This document shows positions 27,433 through 36,283 of a stretch of 64,000 nucleotides of DNA, in pieces. The notes under the pieces are model-generated. The model was not told the DNA's origin. It ran no database searches and saw only the letters and a list, made by a program, of their open reading frames with translations. A program made the position numbers and the translations under genes. This DNA is from Pseudomonas lini (GTDB lineage Bacteria; Pseudomonadota; Gammaproteobacteria; Pseudomonadales; Pseudomonadaceae). Every line of letters starts with the position of its first letter. Position 1 is the stretch's first letter. Location of the stretch: contig NZ_JYLB01000003.1 in NCBI RefSeq assembly GCF_001042905.1, positions 682,001-746,000 of the forward strand, given 5' to 3'.

Positions 27433-28308
27433 ATGGACGATGGCGGCAAGGAAATCGAAAAGGTACTGGGTCAGTTTCATAAAAGGTTTCTCCAGTCCCT
27501 GCAAGCATTGAATCAACGCATGGCAAAAGCTATACCGACAATTGACCTAGGCGCCCCCAAATTTCGCTCACTCGCTGATCGAATAGCTTCAATCAACTGG
27601 GAAGCTGTTCAGACAAAAATGGACGAATTCCCGCAGCGTTCGAAAGAGGCTATGGATATTGCCTCAGCAAAAGGTTGGTTTTTCGCTTGGACGGGATCCC
27701 TCCGAGAAGCATACGCAGTCACTGATCAGCTCCGAAGTATTGATAAAGAGCAGGTCAATGAGTTCATGGCAGAACATTACCGATCCAGAGTGGATTGCTT
27801 ATCTGAAAACCTATCGAAGCAGTTCCCTGCTAGAGCGATAGCGATCAGCGCAGCAGTACGAGCCCACAAGCGCGCAGATACAGACGGCTACACGTTATCG
27901 ATCCCAGTATTCATTGCTCAAGCGGATGGCATGATTTCGGAGATTCTTGGAGCGGTATCTGCCTTACAGAAAGTAGGCAGCAAGCTTACGAAGCAAGGAG
28001 CAAAGGAGGGAGAAACCAGGGCAGCCTATGCTTTGAGAAACAAGGTTGCCGACGAAGAAGACCTAAACTACGTAAACCCTATATTGGCTCTTCACGACTT
28101 GGATTTTTTGATGAACCAGGGGGACAGAGCTGCTTCTACTCAATCCTCAGGAGGTGAGTTTTCCGCGCTGAATCGCCACCAGGTAATGCATGGAGAAATA
28201 TCTGACTACGGAACCGAACTCAATAGCTTAAGAGCTTTTTCTTTTCTATGTTTCGTCGGGTTACACCTACCTGCTTTTCTTAGCTGGAAGGGCCAAGATA
28301 ATGTCTAG
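27433..28308 (+). CDS. HEPN-like C-terminal protein, unknown
   Basis: 291 aa with a strong AGGAG ribosome binding site. The C-terminus has FSALNRHQVMHGEISDYGTELNSLRAFSFL, a motif (NRH-x-hHG-x-DYGTE) found near the end of helical abortive-infection-like proteins and reminiscent of HEPN folds. The N-terminal part is a helical domain. No other motif recognised. Confidence 0.55.
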   Translation: MDDGGKEIEKVLGQFHKRFLQSLQALNQRMAKAIPTIDLGAPKFRSLADRIASINWEAVQTKMDEFPQRSKEAMDIASAKGWFFAWTGSLREAYAVTDQLRSIDKEQVNEFMAEHYRSRVDCLSENLSKQFPARAIAISAAVRAHKRADTDGYTLSIPVFIAQADGMISEILGAVSALQKVGSKLTKQGAKEGETRAAYALRNKVADEEDLNYVNPILALHDLDFLMNQGDRAASTQSSGGEFSALNRHQVMHGEISDYGTELNSLRAFSFLCFVGLHLPAFLSWKGQDNV

Positions 28309-28470
28309 CTGAGGCATCACAAGCGTGACTGGAGTGATCCTTGAATGCTTGGTCGAAAACGAACGCAAAATACAAAACCTCACTCAGCTCCCCGACACCT
28401 TTTCGGCAAAATATGATCACTGGCAAGGTACGCTTGCAGGAGATAAAAGCCGAGTTACAGGAAGTGGCTC

Positions 28471-29661
28471 ATGTTTAAGATTAACCCTACCCAGAACCGT
28501 ATCGCACCGCTGGAAATCAAGCGCTTTGGGGAACTGGGCTTCACCGAACGCAAGCATTTGCAAGAGTGGCTGGAAAACTGCCCACAGGCTCTGGCTCAGG
28601 GCGATGGTGAGGAACTGCTGATCATTCAGAAGGAGTTTGATGGTTTCGATGATACCCGTGAACGTCTCGACCTTTTAGCCCTTGATAAGGAGGGAAATCT
28701 GGTCATTATCGAAAACAAGCTCGACGACTCTGGGCGTGATGTTATTTGGCAGGCACTAAAATACGCCAGCTACTGCGCCAATCTGAGTAAGGCCCAGGTG
28801 ATTGAAATATACCAACGCTATTTAAATCAGAAAGCACATGAATTCGGCCAGCCTGCGGCCAGTGCTGCTGACAACCTGATCGAGTTTCTAGAGATCGACG
28901 GACTGGAAGCCGCACAGATCAACCGAATAAAGACACAGCGGTTGATTCTAGTCGCCGCTCGTTACCGCAAAGAAATTACTAATACGGTACTGTGGCTCAG
29001 TCAGTTTGGAATCGCCTGCCAGTGTTTCAAAGTGACGCCCTATCAGTCTGGTGACGAACTGTTCCTCAACTGTGAGCAGATTATCCCCACGCCGGAGTCT
29101 TCCGATTTTATGATCGGAATGGTAGCTAAGGAAGATGAGGAAAAAAGTGCCGACAGTGAACAGAAGCATCGTCACACCCTGCGACAAGACTTTTGGGAGC
29201 AAGCGCTGGAAGCCTTCAGTCAGAGTAATTGCTCCGTGTACAACAACATCAGCCCAACGAAGGATCACTGGCTCAGCGCCGGTTCTGGTCTGAGTGGTAT
29301 GCCATATCAGCTTATCTTCGGTAAAAACGAAATACGGGTCGGTCTTAGCCTGCAAAACAGTCAGGCCGCTGCGAACAGCTTTGTGTTCGAGCGCTTGGCG
29401 GCAAAGAGAGACGGGATTGAAGCGGCGTTTGGACATAGTCTGGTTTGGTTGCCGATGCCCAACAAAAAAGCCTGTCGTATCCAGTACACCAAAGACGTTG
29501 ATGGATACGACAGATCGAACTGGCCTGAGATGATCCAGTGGATGATTCAGCACATGACTCGGCTGGAGCAGGCAATGCGCGAACCGCTGAAGTTGATTAA
29601 CAAGCAGCTGAAGCAGAAGAACTTATCTGCTGATGACATGCTGGAAAGTGCGGCAGACTGA
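28471..29661 (+). CDS. PD-(D/E)XK nuclease-like protein with DUF4268 domain
   Basis: 396 aa, with AGGAAG upstream. Residues 60-100 hold a nuclease core: RERLDLLALDKEGNLVIIENKLDDS (Asp67, Glu81-x-Lys83) and DVIWQALKYASY. The C-terminal 160 residues resemble DUF4268 (FWEQALEAF, GLSGMPYQLIF, RVGLSLQN, ERLAAKRDGIEAAFG). Proteins of this layout are linked to restriction-like or DNA-end-processing functions; the role is not established. It is followed by a MITE-like element. Confidence 0.75.
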   Translation: MFKINPTQNRIAPLEIKRFGELGFTERKHLQEWLENCPQALAQGDGEELLIIQKEFDGFDDTRERLDLLALDKEGNLVIIENKLDDSGRDVIWQALKYASYCANLSKAQVIEIYQRYLNQKAHEFGQPAASAADNLIEFLEIDGLEAAQINRIKTQRLILVAARYRKEITNTVLWLSQFGIACQCFKVTPYQSGDELFLNCEQIIPTPESSDFMIGMVAKEDEEKSADSEQKHRHTLRQDFWEQALEAFSQSNCSVYNNISPTKDHWLSAGSGLSGMPYQLIFGKNEIRVGLSLQNSQAAANSFVFERLAAKRDGIEAAFGHSLVWLPMPNKKACRIQYTKDVDGYDRSNWPEMIQWMIQHMTRLEQAMREPLKLINKQLKQKNLSADDMLESAAD

Positions 29662-29687
29662 GTCGTTCCTGATTTCGTAGCGCTTTT

Positions 29688-29873
29688 GGCCGATTCTGTT
29701 GAAAAAGTCGGTTCGGCCAAACAGCCTGGTCATTGACTGGCTAAAACGCCTTTTTTGCACACTGCTACGTGAAATCCGAGTCCGGAAGCCTCTACCGAAA
29801 GTAAAGATTTCAATCTCGGACGCATACTTTTCTGCTGCGCAAACCATGGTCGACTTTTTCAACAGAATCGGCC
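29688..29873. mobile_element. MITE-like element with 23-bp terminal inverted repeats
   Basis: 29688-29710 (GGCCGATTCTGTTGAAAAAG...) is perfectly inverted at 29851-29873, enclosing 186 bp. GATTCTGTTGAAAAAGTC-type ends recall insertion-sequence termini. The interior has no gene. No target-site duplication is obvious. Confidence 0.65.
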
Positions 29874-30202
29874 GATTACTGCCTGTCACCACCGGCAAAA
29901 ACCGCTCCATAGTTGCCAGGCAACGATGAGGCTTAATGGTTCGTATTTCACGCATCATGAACACCAACTGAGTGTGATCGTAGATTTGTCTGTTGTCACT
30001 CAGCGCGTGTTGGATTTTCTGGGGGGGTATCGAGATGGTATTTAAGGATCCGCAGCACTCCCTCTGCCTCGTTCCCCTTCAAAGAGAGGCTCGCTATGAG
30101 ACTGGAACGGCTTGAGATACTTGCGTCAGGCCATGACGGGATTGGGCCGATCAGCTTATCATCAGTCGGTTGCGTTTTTTAATTCTGCGAGTGGTGTGGG
30201 TT
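29874..30202. other. Intergenic gap, nothing supported
   Basis: About 330 bp between the MITE and the MBL gene. No gene or repeat recognised. Confidence 0.4.
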
Positions 30203-31399
30203 ATGCTGTTTTATGTCCAGCAGGTGAACAAGGAAAAAGGTTCTAACTTCCATCAAGTTGTGCTCGATTTCGCGACATCGTCAGACCATGTGAGTTTTGC
30301 TCGACTCCTCAATGATCGAGCAGCCTTGGATGGTTCGGTGCAGGAGAGTAGCTCCTCGATGATCCGCTTTTCATACGAGCCAAATGGATACAGCAGTTTT
30401 CGAGAGGGGTCTTGGTATGAAATCGATCCCAAAGCCTTTGATAGTGCTGAGTATGTTCCAGTCGAGATGAATGCTGCCGGCGGTTTGTTCTTGGGCGCGG
30501 AACTCAACAACGTACCTTGGACTAAGGTTTCACATGCTAAGAAACTTGCTCCGCCTCAAGTCGCTACCGTTTCCACTGTACCTATTCAATTCCTTACCGA
30601 TCCGGACCCAACCGGCATAATCACCCTCACAGTTGTGAACTGCGGCCATGCAAATTGGAACGAGATCGAAACCCCCAGCGACAGGATCATTTACGATGTT
30701 GGAGCAAGTCGCCTTTTCACCAAAGCTGAGGTCAGAGCCATCATTGATAGCCGCACGATCAGCACTGAAAAACGGCCTATATGTCTATTCATCAGTCACT
30801 GGGATGTTGACCATTACTTGGCTCTGCTTGAATTCACGCCCATCGAACTTGCCAAATTACGCAATGTGGTAGTGCCAAGTCAGGTCCCCAATACGGCTAC
30901 TTTTGAGCGTGTTCGCCGCCTCTTAGCTGACAACAATGTACCTCTGACAGCAATCCCACCGGCTGAGAGACCTCCTAAGTCGTCCCGCGTAATCGCTCTT
31001 GCACAACACTGGCGCCAAGGCGCGTTTACCCTATTTCGTGCCACATCGGGACGTGCTCGTAACCAGACGGGCATTGTGCTGGGTGTTCAAGGATCGAATC
31101 AGGTGGCGCTGCTGACAGGGGACCACCATTACGACAAAGTACTGGCCGCGTCAGGAGATGTAACAAGCTACAGTAAAACTGCTTGTGTCCTTGTGACGCC
31201 TCACCATGGTGGCGCTGCTGGCAACGTGTCAGCTAAGGACTGGCAAAACTTTTTTTCAACGTTGACTACCCCGATTTCGTGTGGTGCCAATAGCTACGGC
31301 CATCCGATAGGTGAGGTGGAAGCTGCACTGAACTCTATGCAGTCAGGAGTTCCGCTTTGGCGAACTGACCAAAAAGGGACATGGATCACGACACTGTAA
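30203..31399 (+). CDS. Metallo-beta-lactamase-fold hydrolase
   Basis: 398 aa from ATG 30203; the frame is open from 30170 and the start is uncertain. MBL motifs: HWDVDH (His199-Asp201-Asp203-His204), ALLTGDHHYD, VLVTPHHGG and SYGHP, in a ComEC-like arrangement. Such enzymes hydrolyse phosphodiesters or act as nucleases. The N-terminal 125 residues are unrecognised. It lies on the left side of the Cas9 locus, 505 bp before the tracrRNA terminator, and faces it. Not part of known Cas9 operons. Confidence 0.75.
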   Translation: MLFYVQQVNKEKGSNFHQVVLDFATSSDHVSFARLLNDRAALDGSVQESSSSMIRFSYEPNGYSSFREGSWYEIDPKAFDSAEYVPVEMNAAGGLFLGAELNNVPWTKVSHAKKLAPPQVATVSTVPIQFLTDPDPTGIITLTVVNCGHANWNEIETPSDRIIYDVGASRLFTKAEVRAIIDSRTISTEKRPICLFISHWDVDHYLALLEFTPIELAKLRNVVVPSQVPNTATFERVRRLLADNNVPLTAIPPAERPPKSSRVIALAQHWRQGAFTLFRATSGRARNQTGIVLGVQGSNQVALLTGDHHYDKVLAASGDVTSYSKTACVLVTPHHGGAAGNVSAKDWQNFFSTLTTPISCGANSYGHPIGEVEAALNSMQSGVPLWRTDQKGTWITTL

Positions 31400-31658
31400 C
31401 TACCGGAGTCTCGATTCGAGACAGCACTTTAGATGGTCGAAGTATATGGGCCAATCAAAAATGATTTTGAATAGGAGCGGCGATCGGCATTCTTTGAACT
31501 TCAGCTGGATCGCTCTCATAGGCTTTGTGCAGTGCTCATTACCGTGCGAGCATACCTGTCATAGTCATCAATCTGTTTGAGCTCTGCAGGATCTGCAGGA
31601 TGAGCTGATGAGGGTAGCCCTCGCTGTGACGACGTAGCGAATGGATGCCACTGTAGAC
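31400..31658. other. Intergenic gap, nothing recognised
   Basis: About 260 bp after the MBL gene. No gene, hairpin or repeat stands out. Confidence 0.4.
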
Positions 31659-31870
31659 TTACGAGTTCATAGCAGACCAAGACACGTCTTTGAACTGGAC
31701 CAGCATGGCCGACGCCTCAACCGGTGCTTTTTTCACGATTGCATCAACCATGTCTGAAACCTGAGGGAGCTTGTTGGCGACCCGCTCGCTTTCCACCGTT
31801 GGTGGTGCGGTGAGCTTCTGGATGGCCTGATCGGTCGCCGCGTACAGCGCATCCACATTACTCGGGAGCC
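31659..31870 (-). pseudogene. C-terminal fragment of an unknown gene
   Basis: About 67 codons reading SNVDALYAATDQAI..., VSDMVDAIVKKAPVEASAMLVQF..., a plausible end of a small helical protein. No start codon with a ribosome binding site precedes it; just upstream lies the tracrRNA terminator. I think the 5' part was lost when the Cas9 locus arrived. Family not recognised. Confidence 0.45.
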
Positions 31871-31904
31871 AGAAACAGAGACAGTTTCCTGGCACGACCT
31901 ACAG

Positions 31905-31935
31905 AAAAGAAAAACGGTCACCGAGATGACCGTTT
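31905..31935 (-). terminator. tracrRNA Rho-independent terminator
   Basis: Minus strand: AAACGGTCA pairs with TGACCGTTT around a TCTCGG loop (31912-31935), then TTTTTCTTTT. The plus strand has no T run after this hairpin, so it terminates only the minus-strand transcript. Confidence 0.85.
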
Positions 31936-32007
31936 GTATCGGTTGGCTTCGTACCGAAGTATTTAGCCTTGTTGCCGATAGTCCCCACCATCGGAATGAC
32001 TGATACG
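31905..32007 (-). ncRNA. tracrRNA: tracrRNA for the adjacent Cas9
   Basis: On the minus strand 32005-31971 is complementary to the CRISPR repeat: 23 consecutive base pairs, a 2-nt bulge, six pairs, a 1-nt bulge, three pairs (32 in all). It is followed by a CTTCG-GTA-CGAAG hairpin (about 31958-31946), a CCGATA that can pair back to the TATCGG of the anti-repeat, and a terminator. The predicted RNA is about 95-105 nt, typical for type II-C. It is divergent from cas9, starting about 40 bp from its ATG. Confidence 0.88.
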
Positions 32008-32013
32008 CGTTAG

Positions 32014-32042
32014 AAGATAGGTGACTTGTATCGACAGGGCAA
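32014..32042 (-). promoter_or_regulatory. Predicted tracrRNA promoter overlapping the cas9 RBS
   Basis: Minus strand: -35 TTGCCC (32042-32037), 17-nt spacer, -10 TATCTT (32019-32014). Transcription would begin near 32010-32006, at the edge of the anti-repeat. The -35 box is the complement of the AGGGCAA ribosome binding region of cas9, so tracrRNA initiation and cas9 expression may interfere. Confidence 0.5.
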
Positions 32043-32046
32043 GGCC

Positions 32047-35000
32047 ATGGCATACAGATTAGGAATAGACCTGGGCACCGCGTCCATTGGTGCTGTCGCC
32101 ATCCGCATTGAAAACAACGAACCGCACAGCATTGACTGGCATGCAGTACGCATTTTCAGAGAACCAGTAGTAAACACTCCGAAAGGGCTGCAGCCCAAAA
32201 AAGCGGCCCGCCGTGACGCACGGCAATTGCGCAAACAGATTGAAAGGCGAGCGCGACGGTTGCGCCGCATTGCCAACCTGATCCCATTGCTGGGGTTGCA
32301 GAAAGCCGAAGTGAAGCTGGGGCGCGGTCAGGATTTGACCACATTGCGCGCCATCGCAGCGCGCCAACCGGTCGAGCTACACGAATTTGCCCTGGTACTG
32401 CTGCGCCTGGCCAAACGTCGTGGTTACGCTGGTGGATTTCGCGATTCCAAAGACGGCGTAGTCAAACGCTCCTGCGACAAACTGGGCGAGGAAATGAGAC
32501 TTCTTGCCGAAACTCAGAACCTGCAGGAAGTAACTCTGGGCGAATACCTGCTGTATAGACAGGATCACGGGCTGCCTGTCTGGCTCAAAGCCGAGCGTCC
32601 AGGTCTGGAACCGCGCTATGCCCTGCGCGAGATGGTAATCGCCGAGTTCGAACAGCTCTGGACAACCCAGGCCCGGCACCACCCGATCCTGGCCTCCAGT
32701 CATCTCGGCAAGCCACTCAAGCAATGGTTCAATGAAGCACTGTTCTACCAGCGGCCACTGAAGTCTCCCGCCCACATGGTCGGCAATTGCCTGCTTGAGC
32801 CCAATCTGCCACGTGCCCCACGCGCTCACATGGCAGCCCAACACTTCAGAATCAATAAAACGCTCCATGACATGCGCTGGGGTAGCGGACGACGGGCTGA
32901 ACGCCTGTGCAAGGCGCAACTCGACGTGCTGCGTCAGATTCTGAATGATCCAGCCAATGCCGATGGCAAGGTCAGCTTCAAACACCTGCATCAAGCCTTG
33001 AGCGAGACGGGGTTGAGCGATGCGCGAAGTCGCACATTGAATCTGGAGCGCAGCAGCCGCGATCAACTTCCCGGCAACAGCACGATTGCTCGTTGGCGCA
33101 CGCTGGGACTGCACGATCAATGGCAGATGCTGGCCCCTCGCGACCAGACATCCGTCATCAACCTGCTGGCGGATCTGGGCGGGCCGGAACTGTTGAACAC
33201 GGAAGACTGGCACCAGAATATCCACAAGAGTAGCGCCAAGGCTGGCGGTACCAACCTTTATCGTCGATTCCGACCCGAGGTCGTTGATTTCATCAATGCG
33301 CTTCGCGAGTGCAAGGACAACAATGGACAGCCAGCTTTCAATCGCCTGACAGCTATGAAGTTCGAGGGCGGACGCAGCAGCTATTCGGTCAAGGCCTTGG
33401 AAAAACTGAACACCTGGTTCAATGATCCTTGGTGGCCCGACGAGGGTCCGGGGGCCAAGCGTGGTAACGAAATAGACGAAGAAGCAGCACTACGGGTCTG
33501 CTATCCACATCGTTATTCGCAGCCCCAAGAGCTGCTCCAACGACTCGAGGCCGCTCCGACCACGGGCAACGACGTGGTCGACGGAGCCTTGCGCGAATTA
33601 CGCAAGATCATCAACCAATGCATTGATGCTTTGGGTGAGAGGCCAGAGGAAATCGTCGTCGAAATGGCACGAGAGATCGGCAAGGGCGTCGTTTGGCGGA
33701 AAGAGCAGGAAAACCGCATACGGCAGAATGAACTCGCCCGAAGGAAAATTGCCAGCGAACTGGAAAAGCACGGACTGAGCGCCAACAACACCCGGATACT
33801 GCGCTATCAACTCTGGGAAGAGCAGGATTTGCACTGGTGCCCCTACTGCGCCCATCCCATTAATCTGGAAGCGGCCACCTCGGGCATGACGCACATAGAG
33901 CACGTCCTGCCACGCTCGCTCACCCAGATCGGGCGTAAACGCAGCGAACTGGTGTTGGCCCACGCCGGTTGCAACGACCTGAAAGCCGATCAGACACCTT
34001 GGCAAGCATTCGGCCATGATGCCGAGCGCTGGTCTGCCGTCGAACGTGCTGCCGCCCGTTTTAAGGAGCTGGGTAATAAGTCTTACGCCAAGGACCGCGC
34101 CAAGGCGCTGGGCTTCTACCGCAAGGCGGAACTTCTCCTGCTGAAGGATTACGAAAGCGAAGTACTGAGCGACGAATCCATAGCCGACTTCGCCGACCGC
34201 CAGTTACATCAGACCTCCTGGATCGCCAAGGCTGCAGCCCAGTGGTTGCGCACCATCACCCCGCTGGTTTCCGTCTCTCGCGGGGAATTCACCGCCCTAC
34301 TACGCCATCAATGGCGACTCGACACAGTGATCGCAGAAGCGCGTCTTGATGAAAAACTTCCTGTTCTGGATATCGATGCGTGCCCCGTATCTCCGGAAGC
34401 ATTCCAGCAGTTCCGGAAACAATGGGAAGGGCATCCACCGGACAACCTGACCGAACGGACCGAGCGCAAACTTGAAAAACGCCTCGACCATCGCCACCAC
34501 GGCATAGATGCCTTGGTCATCGCGCTCACCAGCCGAAGCCTCTACATATCTCTGGCCCGGCGCTACGTTGAAGAAAGCGAAAGGCGCGCCCGCGGCGAGA
34601 GAGTCCGGCATGATTGGTCCATCGAGCCGACTATGCACAATCTGCGTAACCAAGCTCTGGGTATGGTCCGTACCTGCAACCTGACCCACAAGCCTGACCG
34701 CAACCCAGCCGGCCGACTATTCAAGGACACCGCCTATGGCGTCCACTTTCCAGAGGAGGGCGATCGGGCACAGCTGACGCTGCGTAAACCTTTGACCAGC
34801 CTGGCCGACGAAAAGTCTGCCGAGAAGACTCGCAAGAACCTGCACAGCATTGCCAGCAGTGAGGTACGCCTACTCGTTCTGGAAGCATTCGAAGCACGCC
34901 TCAGTGCCGGGCAGAATCCGAAACAGGCGCTCTCCGAACCGGTACCCTACCCCGCCTATGGCACCGGAATCTGGCGAGTCCGCTGCATGCAAGGCTACGC

Positions 35001-35373
35001 GGACGATGCCGTCCGTATTGTCCATAAAAGCCGTCAGGGCGAACACGAAAAGCGCCTGCTCAACGATGGCTATGCCTGCTTGGAAATAACCGCTGGGGAA
35101 AATGGCAAACACCAGGTACGCCTTGTCACTCAGCGTGAAGCACAAGGCCGCGGCTTCATGGAGAACCGGCAGCAAGCGAAACGCGTATTCAAGGGAGATA
35201 CGGTGATCAACCGGCGCGACGGCCGTAAATACCTAGTGGGCTACTTCAAGGCCGAGGGCTATATTTTCCTCATCCCCCACACGGACACCCGCAACTTCGA
35301 CAAGATCAAGGAGGCGAACTCGGGCAAGAAAAGGGTTTCCTTCAACCACGCTCACCAACTTGAGCGAATCTAG
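32047..35373 (+). CDS. cas9: Cas9 endonuclease, type II-C-like
   Basis: 1108 aa from ATG 32047 (AGGGCAAGG just upstream; an upstream TTG at 32026 is less likely). RuvC-I: GIDLGTASIG with catalytic Asp8. Arg-rich bridge helix about residues 48-78. RuvC-II: EIVVEMAREIG with Glu539. HNH: CPYC (Cys598, Cys601), HIEHVLPRS (Glu618-His619), GCNDLKADQTPW. RuvC-III: HHGIDALVIALT with His818 and Asp821. The length fits compact II-C enzymes. All nuclease residues except the HNH Asp (here Glu618) match the consensus. It is RNA-guided DNA cleavage machinery, needing the divergent tracrRNA and crRNA from the array at 36645. cas1 and cas2 downstream are broken, so spacer acquisition is lost. No frameshift or stop within the gene, so selection may have kept interference or a regulatory use. 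Confidence 0.93.
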   Translation: MAYRLGIDLGTASIGAVAIRIENNEPHSIDWHAVRIFREPVVNTPKGLQPKKAARRDARQLRKQIERRARRLRRIANLIPLLGLQKAEVKLGRGQDLTTLRAIAARQPVELHEFALVLLRLAKRRGYAGGFRDSKDGVVKRSCDKLGEEMRLLAETQNLQEVTLGEYLLYRQDHGLPVWLKAERPGLEPRYALREMVIAEFEQLWTTQARHHPILASSHLGKPLKQWFNEALFYQRPLKSPAHMVGNCLLEPNLPRAPRAHMAAQHFRINKTLHDMRWGSGRRAERLCKAQLDVLRQILNDPANADGKVSFKHLHQALSETGLSDARSRTLNLERSSRDQLPGNSTIARWRTLGLHDQWQMLAPRDQTSVINLLADLGGPELLNTEDWHQNIHKSSAKAGGTNLYRRFRPEVVDFINALRECKDNNGQPAFNRLTAMKFEGGRSSYSVKALEKLNTWFNDPWWPDEGPGAKRGNEIDEEAALRVCYPHRYSQPQELLQRLEAAPTTGNDVVDGALRELRKIINQCIDALGERPEEIVVEMAREIGKGVVWRKEQENRIRQNELARRKIASELEKHGLSANNTRILRYQLWEEQDLHWCPYCAHPINLEAATSGMTHIEHVLPRSLTQIGRKRSELVLAHAGCNDLKADQTPWQAFGHDAERWSAVERAAARFKELGNKSYAKDRAKALGFYRKAELLLLKDYESEVLSDESIADFADRQLHQTSWIAKAAAQWLRTITPLVSVSRGEFTALLRHQWRLDTVIAEARLDEKLPVLDIDACPVSPEAFQQFRKQWEGHPPDNLTERTERKLEKRLDHRHHGIDALVIALTSRSLYISLARRYVEESERRARGERVRHDWSIEPTMHNLRNQALGMVRTCNLTHKPDRNPAGRLFKDTAYGVHFPEEGDRAQLTLRKPLTSLADEKSAEKTRKNLHSIASSEVRLLVLEAFEARLSAGQNPKQALSEPVPYPAYGTGIWRVRCMQGYADDAVRIVHKSRQGEHEKRLLNDGYACLEITAGENGKHQVRLVTQREAQGRGFMENRQQAKRVFKGDTVINRRDGRKYLVGYFKAEGYIFLIPHTDTRNFDKIKEANSGKKRVSFNHAHQLERI

Positions 35374-35375
35374 TC

Positions 35376-36272
35376 CGAGCACCGGGTACTGCTCATCGAA
35401 CATCAGGCCTATCTGAGCATCGACCCTGGGGCGTCTGTGCGTCCGCCGACCACAGCAGGAGAACCTGTTCGTCCTGCCCGCTGACATTGCCGTACTCTGC
35501 CTGCACCACCCGGCCATCACGGTAACGGCCCACACCCTGCAGAACCTGAGCCAGGAAGGCGCGATCGTCTTGGTGACGGACGACCAACATCTACCGCTGG
35601 CCTAGGTCTACCCCCTGCTCGCTCCCATGCGTCAGACACTGCGGCTGCTCCAACAGTTCGAGCTGCAGGAGTCGCCGTGGCGCGGCAACGCCTAGTGCAA
35701 GCTCGCCTGCGGGGCGAAGCCGCCGTTCTGCGCAGTTTGGGCATGAAGGGCACGCTTTTCCTAGAGCGACTGGCCAACAAAGTGCAACCAGGAGACAGCG
35801 ACCGATGTGAAGGCCAAGGCGCCCGCCACTACTGTAAACACCTGCTGCTTGAGGGTTTCCAGCGCAGCAAGCAGAGTGCCACCGACCAGCTGAATGCCCG
35901 CCTCAACTTCGGTTATGCCATGCTGCGCTCGCTGATCGCGCGCAATCTGGCTTGTGCCGGCCTTAATGGTTGCTTGGGCATCGGCCGCTGCAACTAGCAG
36001 ACCCCCTTCAATCTGGCCGATGACGTGATAGAGCCTTACCGCTTTCTCGTCGAATGGCGGGTCGCGCGGCAACTCGAGGAGCATGGGGAGCAACCTTTCG
36101 ATGCGGCCACCCGCAAGAGCCTGTTGCAGTTCATGTCCGACACCATCCCCATACTGCGAGGGGACTACCGCCTGCCTGCAGCGATAGCTGCCACGGTCGA
36201 CAGCTGGGTGCAGACACTCGACGCAATTCATGCACACCGGCATCCAGGTAAGATAACGCTACCGGAGTATGA
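35376..36272 (+). pseudogene. cas1: Decayed cas1 integrase gene
   Basis: Starts right after cas9. Recognisable Cas1 pieces lie in different frames: HRVLLIEHQAYLSI, then after a shift near 35430 LCVRRPQQENLFVLPADIAVLCLHHPAITVTAHTL and GAIVLVTDDQHLPLA, stopped by TAG at 35605; a further frame gives GEAAVLRSLG, EGQGARHYCKHLL (the catalytic-Glu region) and LNFGYAMLRSLIARNLACAGL. TAG at 35995 interrupts the final PFNLADDVIEPYRFLVEWRV. The catalytic-His region that reads LGLHH-R-N in relatives is LGIGRCN-stop here. At least two frameshifts, several stops and a lost active-site His: no functional Cas1. Confidence 0.88.
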
Positions 36273-36283
36273 ACGATGGCCAT

